A model generated the notes under the pieces. It was not told the origin of the DNA. It saw only the letters and a program-made list of their open reading frames with translations, and made no database searches. The position numbers were made by a program, and so were the translations under genes. Shown one piece after another: positions 48,431-57,925 of a stretch of 64,000 nucleotides of DNA (positions within the stretch are counted from its first letter, which is position 1; each line of letters begins with the position of its first letter). The DNA is from Lysobacter sp. 5GHs7-4 (GTDB taxonomy: Bacteria; Pseudomonadota; Gammaproteobacteria; Xanthomonadales; Xanthomonadaceae), in contig NZ_CP089924.1 in assembly GCF_021284765.1 (NCBI RefSeq), forward strand, positions 124,001-188,000, written 5' to 3'.

Positions 48431-50410
48431 ATGCACGGCCTCAATCCCCCCCAGCGCGCCGCCGTACTGCACACCGAGGGCCCCCTGCTGGTGCTCGCCG
48501 GCGCGGGCAGCGGCAAGACGCGCGTGATCGTCGAGAAGATCGCCCACCTGATCGCGTCCGGCCGCATGCCGGCCAAGCGCATCGCCGCGATCACCTTCAC
48601 CAACAAGTCCGCCAAGGAAATGAAGGAGCGCGTCGCCAAGCGCATCAAGGGCGACGCCGCCGAAGGGCTGACCATCTGCACCTTCCACGCCTTGGGCCTG
48701 CGCTTCCTGCAAATCGACCATGCCAAGGCTGGCCTGCGCCGCGGCTTCAGCGTGTTCGACAGCGACGATTCGTCGGCGCAGATCAAGGACCTGCTACCGC
48801 CCGGCAGCAAGCCCGACGTGCTGGACAACATGCGCAACCTGATCTCGCGCGCCAAGAACGCCGGCCTCTCGCCCGAGCAAGCGCTGGAGCTGGCCGCCAG
48901 CCCGCGCGAGATGGAAGCCGCATTGCTATACCAGCGCTACCAGCAGCGCCTGACCACGTTCAACGCGGTCGATTTCGACGACCTGATCCGCCTGCCCGTG
49001 CAGATGCTGGAAGCCGACGAAGAGCTACAGCTGGCCTGGCGCGAGCGCATCGGCTATCTGCTGGTGGACGAGTGCCAGGACACCAACGATGCGCAGTATC
49101 GGCTGCTCAAGTGCCTGGCCGGCGCGCGCGGTCTGTTCACCTGCGTGGGCGACGACGACCAGTCGATCTACGCCTGGCGCGGCGCCAATCCCGACAATCT
49201 GCTGGAGCTGGGCAAGGATTATCCGGCGCTGGAGATCATCAAGCTGGAGCAGAACTACCGCTGCAGCAACCGCGTGCTGCGCGCGGCCAACACGCTGATC
49301 GCCAACAATCCGCACGAGCACCCCAAGACGCTGTGGAGCGATCAGGCCGACGGCGAACGCATCCGCGTCTGGGAGTGCCGCGATAGCGCGCACGAGGCCG
49401 AGAAGGTCGCCAGCGAGATCCATTTCCTGTCGCAGAAGCACAGCGCGCCCTGGAGCGATTTCTGCATCCTGTTCCGCGGAAATCATCAAAGCCGTGCGCT
49501 GGAAAAGGCGCTGCAGCTATTGCGCGTGCCGTACCACCTCAGCGGCGGCACCGCGTTCCTGGAGCGTCACGAGGTCAAGGATGCGCTGTCGTGGCTGCGC
49601 CTGATCGCCAATCCCGACGACGACGCGGCCTTCCTGCGCGCGGTCACTTCGCCCAAGCGCGAGGTCGGCGCGACCACGCTGGCCAAGCTGGCCGAGCTGG
49701 CGCAGCAGGCGCACATGCCGATGTCGCGAGCGGCCGAATCGGTGGGCGCGCTCAAACAGCTGGCGCCGCGCGCGGCCAACGCGCTGGACGGGTTCACCAG
49801 CATCGTGCGTTCGCTGCGCGGCGAAGCGCAGCGCATCAGCCCGGCCGAACTGGTGCGCGTGCTGGGCGAACGCAGCGGCCTGCTCGCTTCGATCCGCGCC
49901 CAGTGCAAGGACGAAGCCGGCTTCCAGCGCCGCAAGCAGAATCTGGAGGAACTGTCGGACTGGTTCGACGGCGGCAAGGGCGCAGGTCCGGGAGAACTGG
50001 CCGCGCAGCTGGCGCTGCTGTCGCACGCCGACAAGGGCGAGGCCGGCAACCAAGTGCGCCTGATGAGCTTGCACGGCGCCAAGGGCCTGGAGTTCCGTTA
50101 TGTATTCATCGTCGGCGTCGAGGACGGCAACCTGCCGCACGAGGCCAGCATCGACGAAGGCCGCCTCGATGAGGAACGCCGCCTGATGTACGTGGGCATC
50201 ACCCGCGCCAAGGAAGCGCTGTACCTGTCGCATGCGCGCGAAACCCAGCGCTGGGGCGATCGCATCCGCCTGCAACCCAGCCGTTTCATCGACGAGTTGC
50301 CGGCGGCCGAACTGCAACGCGACGGCGCCGATCCGGTCGCCGATGCCGCGCGCAAGCAGGAACGCGCCAGCGCCGGTTTCGCCGCGATCAAGGCCTTGCT
50401 GGAAGGCTGA
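48431..50410 (+). CDS. rep: ATP-dependent DNA helicase Rep
   Basis: The 659-residue protein begins MHGLNPPQRAAV and has the SF1A motifs: LAGAGSGKT (Walker A) near residue 25, ITFTNKSAKEM, FHALGLRFL, LLVDECQDTN (Walker B), DDDQSIYAWRGA, LEQNYR, LMSLHGAKGLEF and MYVGITRAKEALYLSHA. Length and motifs fit Rep rather than UvrD or PcrA. It unwinds DNA 3' to 5' and helps forks pass protein blocks. An in-frame ATG at 48422 would add three residues. A GNAT gene follows 24 bp later. Confidence 0.94.
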   Translation: MHGLNPPQRAAVLHTEGPLLVLAGAGSGKTRVIVEKIAHLIASGRMPAKRIAAITFTNKSAKEMKERVAKRIKGDAAEGLTICTFHALGLRFLQIDHAKAGLRRGFSVFDSDDSSAQIKDLLPPGSKPDVLDNMRNLISRAKNAGLSPEQALELAASPREMEAALLYQRYQQRLTTFNAVDFDDLIRLPVQMLEADEELQLAWRERIGYLLVDECQDTNDAQYRLLKCLAGARGLFTCVGDDDQSIYAWRGANPDNLLELGKDYPALEIIKLEQNYRCSNRVLRAANTLIANNPHEHPKTLWSDQADGERIRVWECRDSAHEAEKVASEIHFLSQKHSAPWSDFCILFRGNHQSRALEKALQLLRVPYHLSGGTAFLERHEVKDALSWLRLIANPDDDAAFLRAVTSPKREVGATTLAKLAELAQQAHMPMSRAAESVGALKQLAPRAANALDGFTSIVRSLRGEAQRISPAELVRVLGERSGLLASIRAQCKDEAGFQRRKQNLEELSDWFDGGKGAGPGELAAQLALLSHADKGEAGNQVRLMSLHGAKGLEFRYVFIVGVEDGNLPHEASIDEGRLDEERRLMYVGITRAKEALYLSHARETQRWGDRIRLQPSRFIDELPAAELQRDGADPVADAARKQERASAGFAAIKALLEG

Positions 50411-50434
50411 GCGCGCGCCCGACGGAGGAATGCC

Positions 50435-50944
50435 ATGAGCGAACGCGACCACAGCCGCCTGCACATCCGCGACATCGCCGACGGCGATCATGCGGCGGTG
50501 CTGGCGTTGAACCTGGAATCCGAGGCCCTGCTCAGCCCGATGGACGCGCCGCGGCTGCGCGCCCTGCTGGACGAGACGGCGTATGCGCGCGTGCTGGTCG
50601 AGGGCGAACAGGTGTTGGGCTTCCTGCTCGCGTTCCGCGAAGGCTGCACCTACGACAGCCCGAACTACCGCTGGTTTCAGGCGCATTACCCGCGCTTTCT
50701 CTACATCGACCGGATCGCGGTGGCGGCATCGCAGCAGGGCCGCGGACTGGGCGCGGTGTTCTATCGCGACCTGTTCGATTTCGCACGCGCCGACGGCATC
50801 GGCGCGATCGCCTGCGAGTTCTACAGCCAGCCTTTGAACGAAGGCTCCAGCCGTTTCCACGCCAAGTTCGGTTTCGGCGAAGTGGGCACGCAGTGGGTCG
50901 CCGAAGGCCGCAAACAGGTGTCGCTGCAGATCGCCGCGCCCTGA
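50435..50944 (+). CDS. GNAT family N-acetyltransferase
   Basis: The 169-residue protein has the GNAT pattern: an N-terminal IRDIADGDHAAVLALN helix region, then LYIDRIAVAASQQGRGLGAV (motif A, where Q-x-x-G-x-G/A binds acetyl-CoA) near residue 95, and ACEFYSQPLNEGSSRFHAKFGF near the end. The substrate is not indicated. GACGGAGG lies before the ATG, and the gene follows rep by 24 bp, so it may be cotranscribed with it. Confidence 0.87.
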   Translation: MSERDHSRLHIRDIADGDHAAVLALNLESEALLSPMDAPRLRALLDETAYARVLVEGEQVLGFLLAFREGCTYDSPNYRWFQAHYPRFLYIDRIAVAASQQGRGLGAVFYRDLFDFARADGIGAIACEFYSQPLNEGSSRFHAKFGFGEVGTQWVAEGRKQVSLQIAAP

Positions 50945-51016
50945 GCGGCGCGGCGGGATTGCACGGCCGCGCCGGTTGCGGGATGGTGCGAATCCCAGCC
51001 CGGTTCGGACACGAGC

Positions 51017-51481
51017 ATGCCTGCCTCCATCGCCTTGTCGCGTAGCGCCTTCGTCGCCGCCCTGTTCGCCGCCGCCGCCGCGCAGGCCGGCGAACCGCCG
51101 CAGTTCCTGCAATCGCCCGATGCGGGCGCGGCCACGCTGCCGTTCTCCGAGGCGGTGCGCAGCGGCGATCTGCTGTTCCTGTCCGGCCAGATCGGCACTG
51201 TGCCCGGCAAGCTGGAGCTGGCGCCGGGCGGGATCGCCGGCGAATCCGAGCAGACGCTGGACAATATCGAGCGCGTGCTCAAACGCCACGGCGCGACGAT
51301 GAGCGAGGTGATCAAGTGCACGGTGTTCCTGGCCGACATCAAGGAATGGCCGGCGTTCAACGAGGTCTATCGGCGCCATTTCAAGGCGCCGTATCCGGCG
51401 CGCAGCGCGATGGCGGCTTCGGGTTTGGCGATGAATGCGCGGGTGGAAGTGGAGTGCATCGCGCAGGTGAGCAATCGATAA
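51017..51481 (+). CDS. Secreted RidA (YjgF/UK114) family protein
   Basis: The 154-residue product has a signal peptide (AFVAALFAAAAAQAGE) followed by a complete RidA domain: FSEAVRSGDLLFLSGQIG, then TLDNIERVLKRHGATMSEVIKCTVFLAD (in pieces), and the catalytic-site ARSAMAASGL with the conserved Arg. The usual enzyme hydrolyses reactive enamines and imines in the cytosol; a Sec-exported form would act in the periplasm. It stands alone after the GNAT gene. Substrate unknown. Confidence 0.86.
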   Translation: MPASIALSRSAFVAALFAAAAAQAGEPPQFLQSPDAGAATLPFSEAVRSGDLLFLSGQIGTVPGKLELAPGGIAGESEQTLDNIERVLKRHGATMSEVIKCTVFLADIKEWPAFNEVYRRHFKAPYPARSAMAASGLAMNARVEVECIAQVSNR

Positions 51482-51568
51482 GGCGCGCGGCGGCAGGCGA
51501 TGCGGCTCGCCGCATCCTACGGTCAGGCGGCATGCCAGAATCGGGCGTAGGCGATACGGATATCGGCG

Positions 51569-52474
51569 ATGCACGAACAAGCGGTCCTGACGGCGAACCA
51601 TCCCTTGCTCGGCGCGGCCGGTACGCCGGTGACCATAGCCACGGTCGAGCAGCATTACGCCAACTCGGCTTCGGCCAACGCCGCCGCGCAGTTCCGCTGC
51701 GCCGATCAGCACTGCAACGTCAGCGTGCGCTGCGTGATCCCGGCGGGATCGACGTCCAACCGCAAGACCAGCCCGGCGGCCTACTTCCGCGGTCGCCATA
51801 AGGCCGGCTGCACGCGCGCGCCGGTGCCGACAGCAACCGTGCCCGCGCCGGCCGCCGCCGTGATACCGGCCAGCCCGAATCGCGGCCCGATACCGACGGT
51901 GTGGGTCGCGCGCGCGGCACCGCCTTCGCCGGCCACCGCTGCCGCGCCCCATAGCGGCGGCGCTGCCTCGGCAGGCGGGTCGGCCCGCTTGAGTCAGGGC
52001 TCGGGCAGCAGCCAGCCACAATCGGGCCTGATCGAGCGCTTCGCCGACGAGTGGCTGGCGATGAACGCGGCCGCGCAACGCGCAACGCCGCTGATCGCGC
52101 CATGGAACCCCGGCGGCACCTATCACTCGGCGGTGCATTCGATCGGTTATCACCCCGGCACCGATGTGACCGTCGTGGGCGAGCGCATCTTCGGCGGCGT
52201 GCTGGCCTCGGTGCTGGCGGGCAAGAGCGGCTACGTGCTGACCCTGTTGGAGAAGAACGCCAACGGCGACGACCTCACCGTCTGGGTACAGAGCGCGAGC
52301 TTCAGCCAAGGGCGCGCCGGCGCCGCATTGCAAACGCGCCTGGCCGCGCTGACGCAGACGCTGCCGGCCGGCCTGCGGGTGTTCGCGCTGGGCGAGTTCA
52401 TTCCGCAGTTGCGGCCCAACCGGCGTTGGTACGCGCTGCCGATCGTGCACCCGCATGACCTGCACCTGATCTAG
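51569..52474 (+). CDS. Hypothetical protein with CoiA-like zinc-binding N-terminal motif
   Basis: The 301-residue protein has an N-terminal module with FRCADQHCNVSVRCVIP near residue 42, then YFRGRHKAGC near 72. Its cysteine, histidine and aromatic spacing resembles the N-terminal zinc-binding region of CoiA-like competence proteins. A Pro/Ala/Ser linker follows (about 85-150) and then a C-terminal domain starting LIERFADEWLAMNAAAQRAT. I do not recognise the whole protein. The start at 51569 is the first ATG in frame. It lies between a RidA gene and an acid phosphatase gene, with no operon link clear. Nucleic-acid binding is possible but not shown. Confidence 0.6.
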   Translation: MHEQAVLTANHPLLGAAGTPVTIATVEQHYANSASANAAAQFRCADQHCNVSVRCVIPAGSTSNRKTSPAAYFRGRHKAGCTRAPVPTATVPAPAAAVIPASPNRGPIPTVWVARAAPPSPATAAAPHSGGAASAGGSARLSQGSGSSQPQSGLIERFADEWLAMNAAAQRATPLIAPWNPGGTYHSAVHSIGYHPGTDVTVVGERIFGGVLASVLAGKSGYVLTLLEKNANGDDLTVWVQSASFSQGRAGAALQTRLAALTQTLPAGLRVFALGEFIPQLRPNRRWYALPIVHPHDLHLI

Positions 52475-52571
52475 GGCCGCCGGCCGGCAGACCCCGAACC
52501 CAACCGATTGCGAAACGGCCGCGCCATCGCGCTCGGCTACACTTCAGCCCTTTCCACGCACTGGATCGCGC

Positions 52572-53504
52572 ATGCACACCCGCGCCCTTACCCTGTCCGT
52601 CCTCGCCTGCGCGCTCGCGCTGGGCGCCTGCAAGCGCACCGAGCCGGCGGCCGCACCGGCCCCAGCCGCAACGCCCGCGACCGCAGCCGTCCCGGCGACC
52701 GGCGCCACGCCCGCCGCCCCGTCCGCACCCGGCGCGGACGACAACCTCAACGCCGTGCTGTGGGTGCAGACCTCGGCCGAGTACCGCGCCGCCACCGAAA
52801 CCGTCTACCGCGCGGCCGCCGACAAGCTGGACCTGGCGCTGAAGCAAAAGAACTGGGACGCGCTGGTGCCCGACGAACGCGGCAACGCCGCCACCGGCCT
52901 GGCGCCGGCGGTGATCATGGACGTGGACGAGACCGTGCTGGACAACTCGCCCTATCAGGCGCGCCTGGTCCGCGACGGCAAGGAATACGACGAAGTCACC
53001 TGGGACGCCTGGGTCGCCGAAAAGAAGGCGCAGCCGCTGGCCGGCGTGGTCGACTTCGCCAAGGCCGCCAACGCCAAGGGCGTGACCGTGCTGTACCTGT
53101 CCAACCGCGCCGAGCACCTGCAGGCCGCCACCATCGCCAACCTGCGCGCGGTCGGCATGCCGGTGAAGGACGACAGCGTGTTCCTGGGCCTGGGCACCTT
53201 CGTCGAGGGCTGCGAACAGAACGGCAGCGAGAAGAATTGCCGCCGCAAGCTGGCCGGCCAGAAGTACCGCGTGCTGATGCAGTTTGGCGATCAGCTGGGC
53301 GACTTCGCCCAGGTGGTGGCCAACACCCGCGACGGCCGCAGCCAGCTGCTGCAGCAGCACCACGACTGGTTCGGCGAGCGCTGGTGGATGCTGCCCAACC
53401 CGACCTACGGCTCCTGGGAGCCGGCCGTGTTCAACAACGCCTGGGACCAGCCGCGCGAAGCGCGTCGCGCCGCCAAGCGCGAGGCGCTGAACGTCGCGCC
53501 TTGA
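52572..53504 (+). CDS. HAD-family acid phosphatase lipoprotein (e(P4)-like)
   Basis: The 310-residue product has a lipoprotein signal ending LALGAC, then an Ala/Pro linker, and an acid phosphatase domain of the OmpP4/class C type: IMDVDETVLDNSPYQARL (DxDxT nucleophile, near residue 117), WDAWVAEKKAQPLAG, VTVLYLSNR and a DQLGDFAQV C-terminal acid motif. e(P4)-type proteins are outer-membrane-anchored phosphatases that dephosphorylate nucleotides and other monoesters. It is monocistronic; a terminator lies about 170 bp downstream beyond a structured region. Confidence 0.92.
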   Translation: MHTRALTLSVLACALALGACKRTEPAAAPAPAATPATAAVPATGATPAAPSAPGADDNLNAVLWVQTSAEYRAATETVYRAAADKLDLALKQKNWDALVPDERGNAATGLAPAVIMDVDETVLDNSPYQARLVRDGKEYDEVTWDAWVAEKKAQPLAGVVDFAKAANAKGVTVLYLSNRAEHLQAATIANLRAVGMPVKDDSVFLGLGTFVEGCEQNGSEKNCRRKLAGQKYRVLMQFGDQLGDFAQVVANTRDGRSQLLQQHHDWFGERWWMLPNPTYGSWEPAVFNNAWDQPREARRAAKREALNVAP

Positions 53505-53559
53505 GGCCGATCCGGGCGCATGCCGCGACGCAGCATCGTCTCGGCATTTAAAATCAATA

Positions 53560-53702
53560 TCTTATCTGACTTAATTTCAGGTATTGCATTAGGTTCGCGG
53601 GCGACGTAGTCTGCTCGCGTCCGGCCTCGGCCGGAGCCATGCCACAACTCGAAATCCCGGCTTCGGCCGGTTTATAAGGAGGCCCAGCGCCTCCTTTTTT
53701 TA
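53560..53702 (+). ncRNA. Candidate structured small RNA ending in a strong terminator
   Basis: In a 450-bp gap with no gene, an AT-rich patch (53545-53590) is followed by three successive hairpins: TCCGGCC/GGCCGGA (53620-53635), CCGGC-TTCG-GCCGG with a UUCG tetraloop (53657-53670), and the terminator below. The phosphatase stop is 56 bases before the patch, so a read-through 3' end is an alternative. The start coordinate is a guess from where the AT-rich promoter-like patch ends. Confidence 0.4.
53676..53702 (+). terminator. Rho-independent terminator
   Basis: An 8-bp stem (AAGGAGGC and GCCTCCTT) around a CCAGC loop merges into a run of T (53695-53701). It ends the phosphatase transcript or the candidate small RNA. 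Confidence 0.9.
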
Positions 53703-53955
53703 TGCGCGCAGCGGCCGCCATAGGCCTTGCCGGCACACGACGGGGTCGAACTCAAATGTCACGAAGACCGACGATAGAGAGAATTCGCGTCTTTTAGCTG
53801 CTCGATGCCGCCAATTGGCGCACCTGACGCAGCCACCTTGCGCAATCCGTCTGCAACGCGCCCGCCACCCGCGCCGGCCAGGATCCGGAACCGACTTGGC
53901 TTGTCGCCGACCCCGGCCCCGGCCAAGATGCCGCTTGCGACTGGGGAGCCGCCTC

Positions 53956-54864
53956 ATGCCACCGATTCGACGCGCCTTGGCCGCGTTGCTGCTGATCGTC
54001 GTCGCCTGCGGCGGCTGCGACCGCACGCCATCGACCGACCGCGACGCGCCGCCCAAGTTGCCCGCCGAGGCGGTGCAGCAACTGGTGCACGACCTGCGCC
54101 GTAACGACCTGGCCGGCTACGCCCGCCACGCCGTGCCGCCGGCCCTGCACGACCGCCTCGAAATCGCCTGGCGCGAGGGCCGCACCACCTGGCCGCTGAC
54201 CGAATTGCCGCTGGAAGACCGTCTGCCGGGCTTCCTGCAGGCCCTGGCCGCACCCGGCGCGGAGAAGAAACTGCAGGCCGTTTACCAGCGTCAGTTCGCC
54301 GGCGCCCACACCGAGCTGCGCTCGGCCGCCGCCACCCTGGGCCTGTTCGCCACCCAGTACGTGCGCAGCGAAGGCGACTACAGCGACGAAGAACGCGACC
54401 ACTACGCCCAGCTCATCGGCGCGATCAGCGCCTGGGGCCAGCGCGCGCCGCTGGGCGACCCCAAACGCGCGCGGATCGCGATCCCGCAGTTGGCCGCGGC
54501 AGCACGCCAGACCGGCCTGACCGGCGCCGACGCCCTGCGCCTGACCGGCATGGCCCGCAGCCTGGAGCGGCTGGGCCCGTTTTTCGGCCGCTTCAAGCAG
54601 GTGCTGGTGAGCTACGGACTGGACGTCGATGCCGGCCTGGACCGGGTCGAGGCGACGCTGGCCGAGCAGACCGGCGACAGCGCGCGCGTGCGCCTGCGCT
54701 ACACCATCGCCGGCCAGCCGATCGACGCCTACGTGCGCGTGGAGCGCCTCGACGGCCGCTGGTACCTGAGCGATGTGCTGCGCCATGCCGAAGCCGAGGC
54801 GACGCGACCGCTGGACGCGGGCAGCGCACACCCCACCGCGCCCGCAGCGGCCACCGCGCCCTAA
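53956..54864 (+). CDS. Putative lipoprotein of unknown function
   Basis: The 302-residue product starts MPPIRRALAALLLIVVACGG, with a lipobox-like VVAC, followed by a helical domain and a C-terminal region GRWYLSDVLRHAEAEATRP that resembles the ends of NTF2-like or DUF-type periplasmic proteins. The family is not recognised. The start is fixed by the signal; the frame is open 47 codons further back. It precedes plsB by about 120 bp on the same strand. A lipid-anchored periplasmic location is inferred. Confidence 0.72.
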   Translation: MPPIRRALAALLLIVVACGGCDRTPSTDRDAPPKLPAEAVQQLVHDLRRNDLAGYARHAVPPALHDRLEIAWREGRTTWPLTELPLEDRLPGFLQALAAPGAEKKLQAVYQRQFAGAHTELRSAAATLGLFATQYVRSEGDYSDEERDHYAQLIGAISAWGQRAPLGDPKRARIAIPQLAAAARQTGLTGADALRLTGMARSLERLGPFFGRFKQVLVSYGLDVDAGLDRVEATLAEQTGDSARVRLRYTIAGQPIDAYVRVERLDGRWYLSDVLRHAEAEATRPLDAGSAHPTAPAAATAP

Positions 54865-54987
54865 TCGCGTCCACCGCACGCGCGGCGCGGACCGACGCCG
54901 CGCACCCTCCGGGACCGGCTTGAACGACGGCCCAAGCCGGCCGCCGACACGCAAGCAGCCCCAAGCCGAATGGGCATAATGGCGACG

Positions 54988-57855
54988 ATGCCGAAACAAA
55001 CGCCCCTGCCTTTCCCCGACGCCGCACCGGCCCGCCCGGACGGCGCCACGCCTGACGCCGGCCCCAGCGGCGACGCCCCCGAGGCCGACGCCGCGTCGCC
55101 CGGCGACACGCCCACCGCGCCCCGCATCGATCACGAAGCCGACACGTTCGCCGCCGAAGCGCGCGAAATGACGGACGTTGCGACCGACCCACCCCTCTCA
55201 CCGGACACCGCCACCATCGCGGACGCACACGACCCCGACCAGCCCGAACTGCCGATGCCGCCGCCGCCCGCGGCCGCCTCGGAAACGCGCGCCCTGCCGC
55301 CCGCGCGCCGCCCCTGGTGGGCCAAGCTGCTCGGCCGCCTGATGGCACCGTGGGTGCAGCTCACCATCGAACCCAAGTCGCCGTCCGAGCACGTCGCCGA
55401 GGAATGGAACGGCCGCCCGGTCTGCTACGTACTGGAGGACTACGGCCTGTCCAACGCGCTGATCCTGGAGCGCGCCTGCCGCGAGAGCGGCCTGCCCTCG
55501 CCGCTGCAGCCGCTGCCCGGCGATCCGCTGGGCCGCAAGCGCGCCTATGTCGCGCTGTCGCGCCGCAACGCCGGCGGCACCCTGGTGCCGTTGCAGGCGC
55601 TGGGCGAATCCTTGGGCGCCGCCACGCCGCAGCCGCCGCCGGCCAAGACCCATTCCGGCTCGCTCGCGCGCCTGCTCGACGCGCACCGCGACGATCCGCA
55701 ACTGGACGTGCAGCTGGTGCCGGTGTCGATCTTCGTCGGCCGCGCGCCGGACCGCAGCACGGGCTGGTTCTCGGTGCTGTTCTCAGAAAACTGGACCCTG
55801 GTCGGCCGCTTCCGCCGCCTGCTCGCGATCCTGCTCAACGGCCGCCACACCCTGGTGCGGTTCTCGCCACCGGTGTCGCTGCGCGGCATTGTCGCCGAAG
55901 GCCTGCCGGCCGAGCGCACGGTGCGCAAGCTCTCGCGCGTGCTGCGCACCCACTTCCGCCGCATCCGCGCCGCGGTCATCGGCCCCGATCTGTCGACGCG
56001 TCGTTTGCTGGTCGATCAGGTGCTGGCCTCCGAATCGGTCAAGGACGCCATCGCCGACCAGGCGCGGCGCGACAACAGCTCGCCGATCGACGCGTGGAAG
56101 AAAGCGCATGCGATCGCCTACGAGATCGCGGCCGACTATTCGCACCCGGTGGTGCGCTCGGCCAGCTTCCTGCTCACGCCGGTGTGGAACCGCATCTACC
56201 GCGGCGTGCTGGTCCATCACCTGGACAAGCTCAAGCAGGAAGCGCCCGGCTTCGAAGTGGTCTACGTGCCCTGCCATCGCAGCCACATGGACTACCTGCT
56301 GCTGAGCTATCTGCTCTACACCAAGGGCATCGTGCCGCCGCACATCGCCGCCGGCGCCAATCTCAACCTGCCCGTGGTCGGCACCATCCTGCGCAAGGGC
56401 GGCGCGTTCTTCCTGCGTCGCAGCATCCGCGGCAGCGCGCTGTACTCGGCGGTGTTTTCCGAGTACGTGGCGCAGTTGGTCGCGGGCGGCTATTCGATCG
56501 AGTACTTCATCGAAGGCGGGCGCTCGCGCACCGGCCGGCTGCTGCCGCCCAAGGGCGGCATGATCGTGATGACGGTGCGCGGCTTCCTGCGCCAGCCCAC
56601 GCGCCCGGTGCTGTTCCAGCCGGTCTACATCGGCTACGAGAAGCTGATGGAAGGCAACAGCTACCTCGACGAGCTGTCGGGCAAGCCCAAGGAAAAGGAA
56701 TCGATCTGGCAGCTGCTGTGGGGCATCCCCAAGGTGCTGCGCTCCAACTACGGCCAGGTGGTGGTGAACTTCGGCGAGCCGATCCGGCTCAACGACGTGC
56801 TCGCCGAACACGCGCCGGAATGGGACGGCCGCCCGGTGGGCGAGGACGACAAGCCGCAGTGGCTGTCCGACACTGTCGCCGCGCTGGCCGAACGCATTCA
56901 GGTCAACGTCAACCGCGCCGCCGACGTCAACCCGATCAACCTGCTGGCGCTGGCATTGCTGTCCACGCCCAAGCACGCCATGGGCGAGGCCGACCTGCTG
57001 GCGCAGATCGCGTTGTCCAAAACTCTGCTCGCGGAACTGCCCTACTCCGACCGCGTCACCGTCACCCCGCACACGCCGCAGGAAATCGTCGCCCACGGCG
57101 AAGAGATCAACGTGCTGGAACGCATCTCGCATCCGCTGGGCGACGTGCTCGGCGTGGACGGCGAGGACAAGGCGGTGTTGCTGAGCTACTTCCGCAACAA
57201 CGTGCTGCACCTGTTCACCGCCGCCTCCTGGATCGCCTGCTGCTTCCAGCACAACCGCCGCATGAGCATGACCGGCGTGCTGCGCCTGGGCCGCAACGTC
57301 TATCCGTTCCTGCAAGCCGAGCTGTTCCTGCCCTGGAGCGAAGAAGAGTTCGCGCAACGCCTGGCGCGCACGGTCGAGGTGTTCATCCGCGAGGGCCTGC
57401 TGGAACGCGTGAGCGAGGACGACGGCGGCATCCTGGCGCGCAACGCCGGCCAGACCGACGAGGTGTTCCGCCTGCGCGCGATCGGCCATTCGCTGCAACA
57501 GGCCTTCGAGCGCTACTACATCGCCATTTCGGTGCTGGTGAAGAACGGCCCGGGCACGATGTCGGCCGGCGAACTGGAAAGCCAATGCCAGCTCGCCGCG
57601 CAGCGCCTGTCGCTGCTGTACGCGCCGGCGGCGCCGGAGTTCTTCGACAAGACCCTGTTCCGCGGTTTCATCCAGAAGCTGCGCGAACTCAAGCTGGTCT
57701 GGCCCGACAGCAACGGCAAGCTCGCCTTCGACGCGCGCCTGGATGCCTGGGCCAAGGACGCCAAGGTGATCCTGGGCCGCGAGCTGCGTCATACGATCGA
57801 GAAGATCAGTCCGGAGATGGCCAAGCCGGTGGTGGTTGAAACGGCGACTGAGTGA
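54988..57855 (+). CDS. plsB: Glycerol-3-phosphate 1-O-acyltransferase PlsB
   Basis: The 955-residue protein has the acyltransferase motifs of PlsB: CHRSHMDYLL (HX4D) near residue 430, GAFFLRRS near 475, and FIEGGRSRTGR near 506. A long C-terminal domain follows. It acylates glycerol-3-phosphate in the first step of phospholipid synthesis at the inner membrane. The first 100 residues are low-complexity Pro, Ala and Asp, longer than in other PlsB proteins, so the true start may be internal; ATGs exist at 54970, 54979, 54988 and 55168. A CATAAT at 54975-54980 could be a -10 element, which would favour 54988 or later. Confidence 0.93.
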   Translation: MPKQTPLPFPDAAPARPDGATPDAGPSGDAPEADAASPGDTPTAPRIDHEADTFAAEAREMTDVATDPPLSPDTATIADAHDPDQPELPMPPPPAAASETRALPPARRPWWAKLLGRLMAPWVQLTIEPKSPSEHVAEEWNGRPVCYVLEDYGLSNALILERACRESGLPSPLQPLPGDPLGRKRAYVALSRRNAGGTLVPLQALGESLGAATPQPPPAKTHSGSLARLLDAHRDDPQLDVQLVPVSIFVGRAPDRSTGWFSVLFSENWTLVGRFRRLLAILLNGRHTLVRFSPPVSLRGIVAEGLPAERTVRKLSRVLRTHFRRIRAAVIGPDLSTRRLLVDQVLASESVKDAIADQARRDNSSPIDAWKKAHAIAYEIAADYSHPVVRSASFLLTPVWNRIYRGVLVHHLDKLKQEAPGFEVVYVPCHRSHMDYLLLSYLLYTKGIVPPHIAAGANLNLPVVGTILRKGGAFFLRRSIRGSALYSAVFSEYVAQLVAGGYSIEYFIEGGRSRTGRLLPPKGGMIVMTVRGFLRQPTRPVLFQPVYIGYEKLMEGNSYLDELSGKPKEKESIWQLLWGIPKVLRSNYGQVVVNFGEPIRLNDVLAEHAPEWDGRPVGEDDKPQWLSDTVAALAERIQVNVNRAADVNPINLLALALLSTPKHAMGEADLLAQIALSKTLLAELPYSDRVTVTPHTPQEIVAHGEEINVLERISHPLGDVLGVDGEDKAVLLSYFRNNVLHLFTAASWIACCFQHNRRMSMTGVLRLGRNVYPFLQAELFLPWSEEEFAQRLARTVEVFIREGLLERVSEDDGGILARNAGQTDEVFRLRAIGHSLQQAFERYYIAISVLVKNGPGTMSAGELESQCQLAAQRLSLLYAPAAPEFFDKTLFRGFIQKLRELKLVWPDSNGKLAFDARLDAWAKDAKVILGRELRHTIEKISPEMAKPVVVETATE

Positions 57856-57862
57856 ACGAGGT

Positions 57863-57881
57863 CGCCGGACTTAGTCCGGCG
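57863..57881 (+). terminator. Hairpin after plsB
   Basis: CGCCGGA and TCCGGCG pair around CTTAG, eight bases after the plsB stop. There is no T run, so termination strength is uncertain. Confidence 0.4.
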
Positions 57882-57925
57882 TTGCAGCACTCAACAGGCC
57901 TGAGCTCGCCCGACCTCTCCATCCC

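Noticed and set aside
53554..53736. 60-codon minus-strand frame near the candidate small RNA
   Set aside because: It runs through the terminator and hairpins and has no ribosome site or recognisable sequence.
55783..57792. 669-codon minus-strand frame in plsB
   Set aside because: Antisense shadow of plsB; no recognisable domain.
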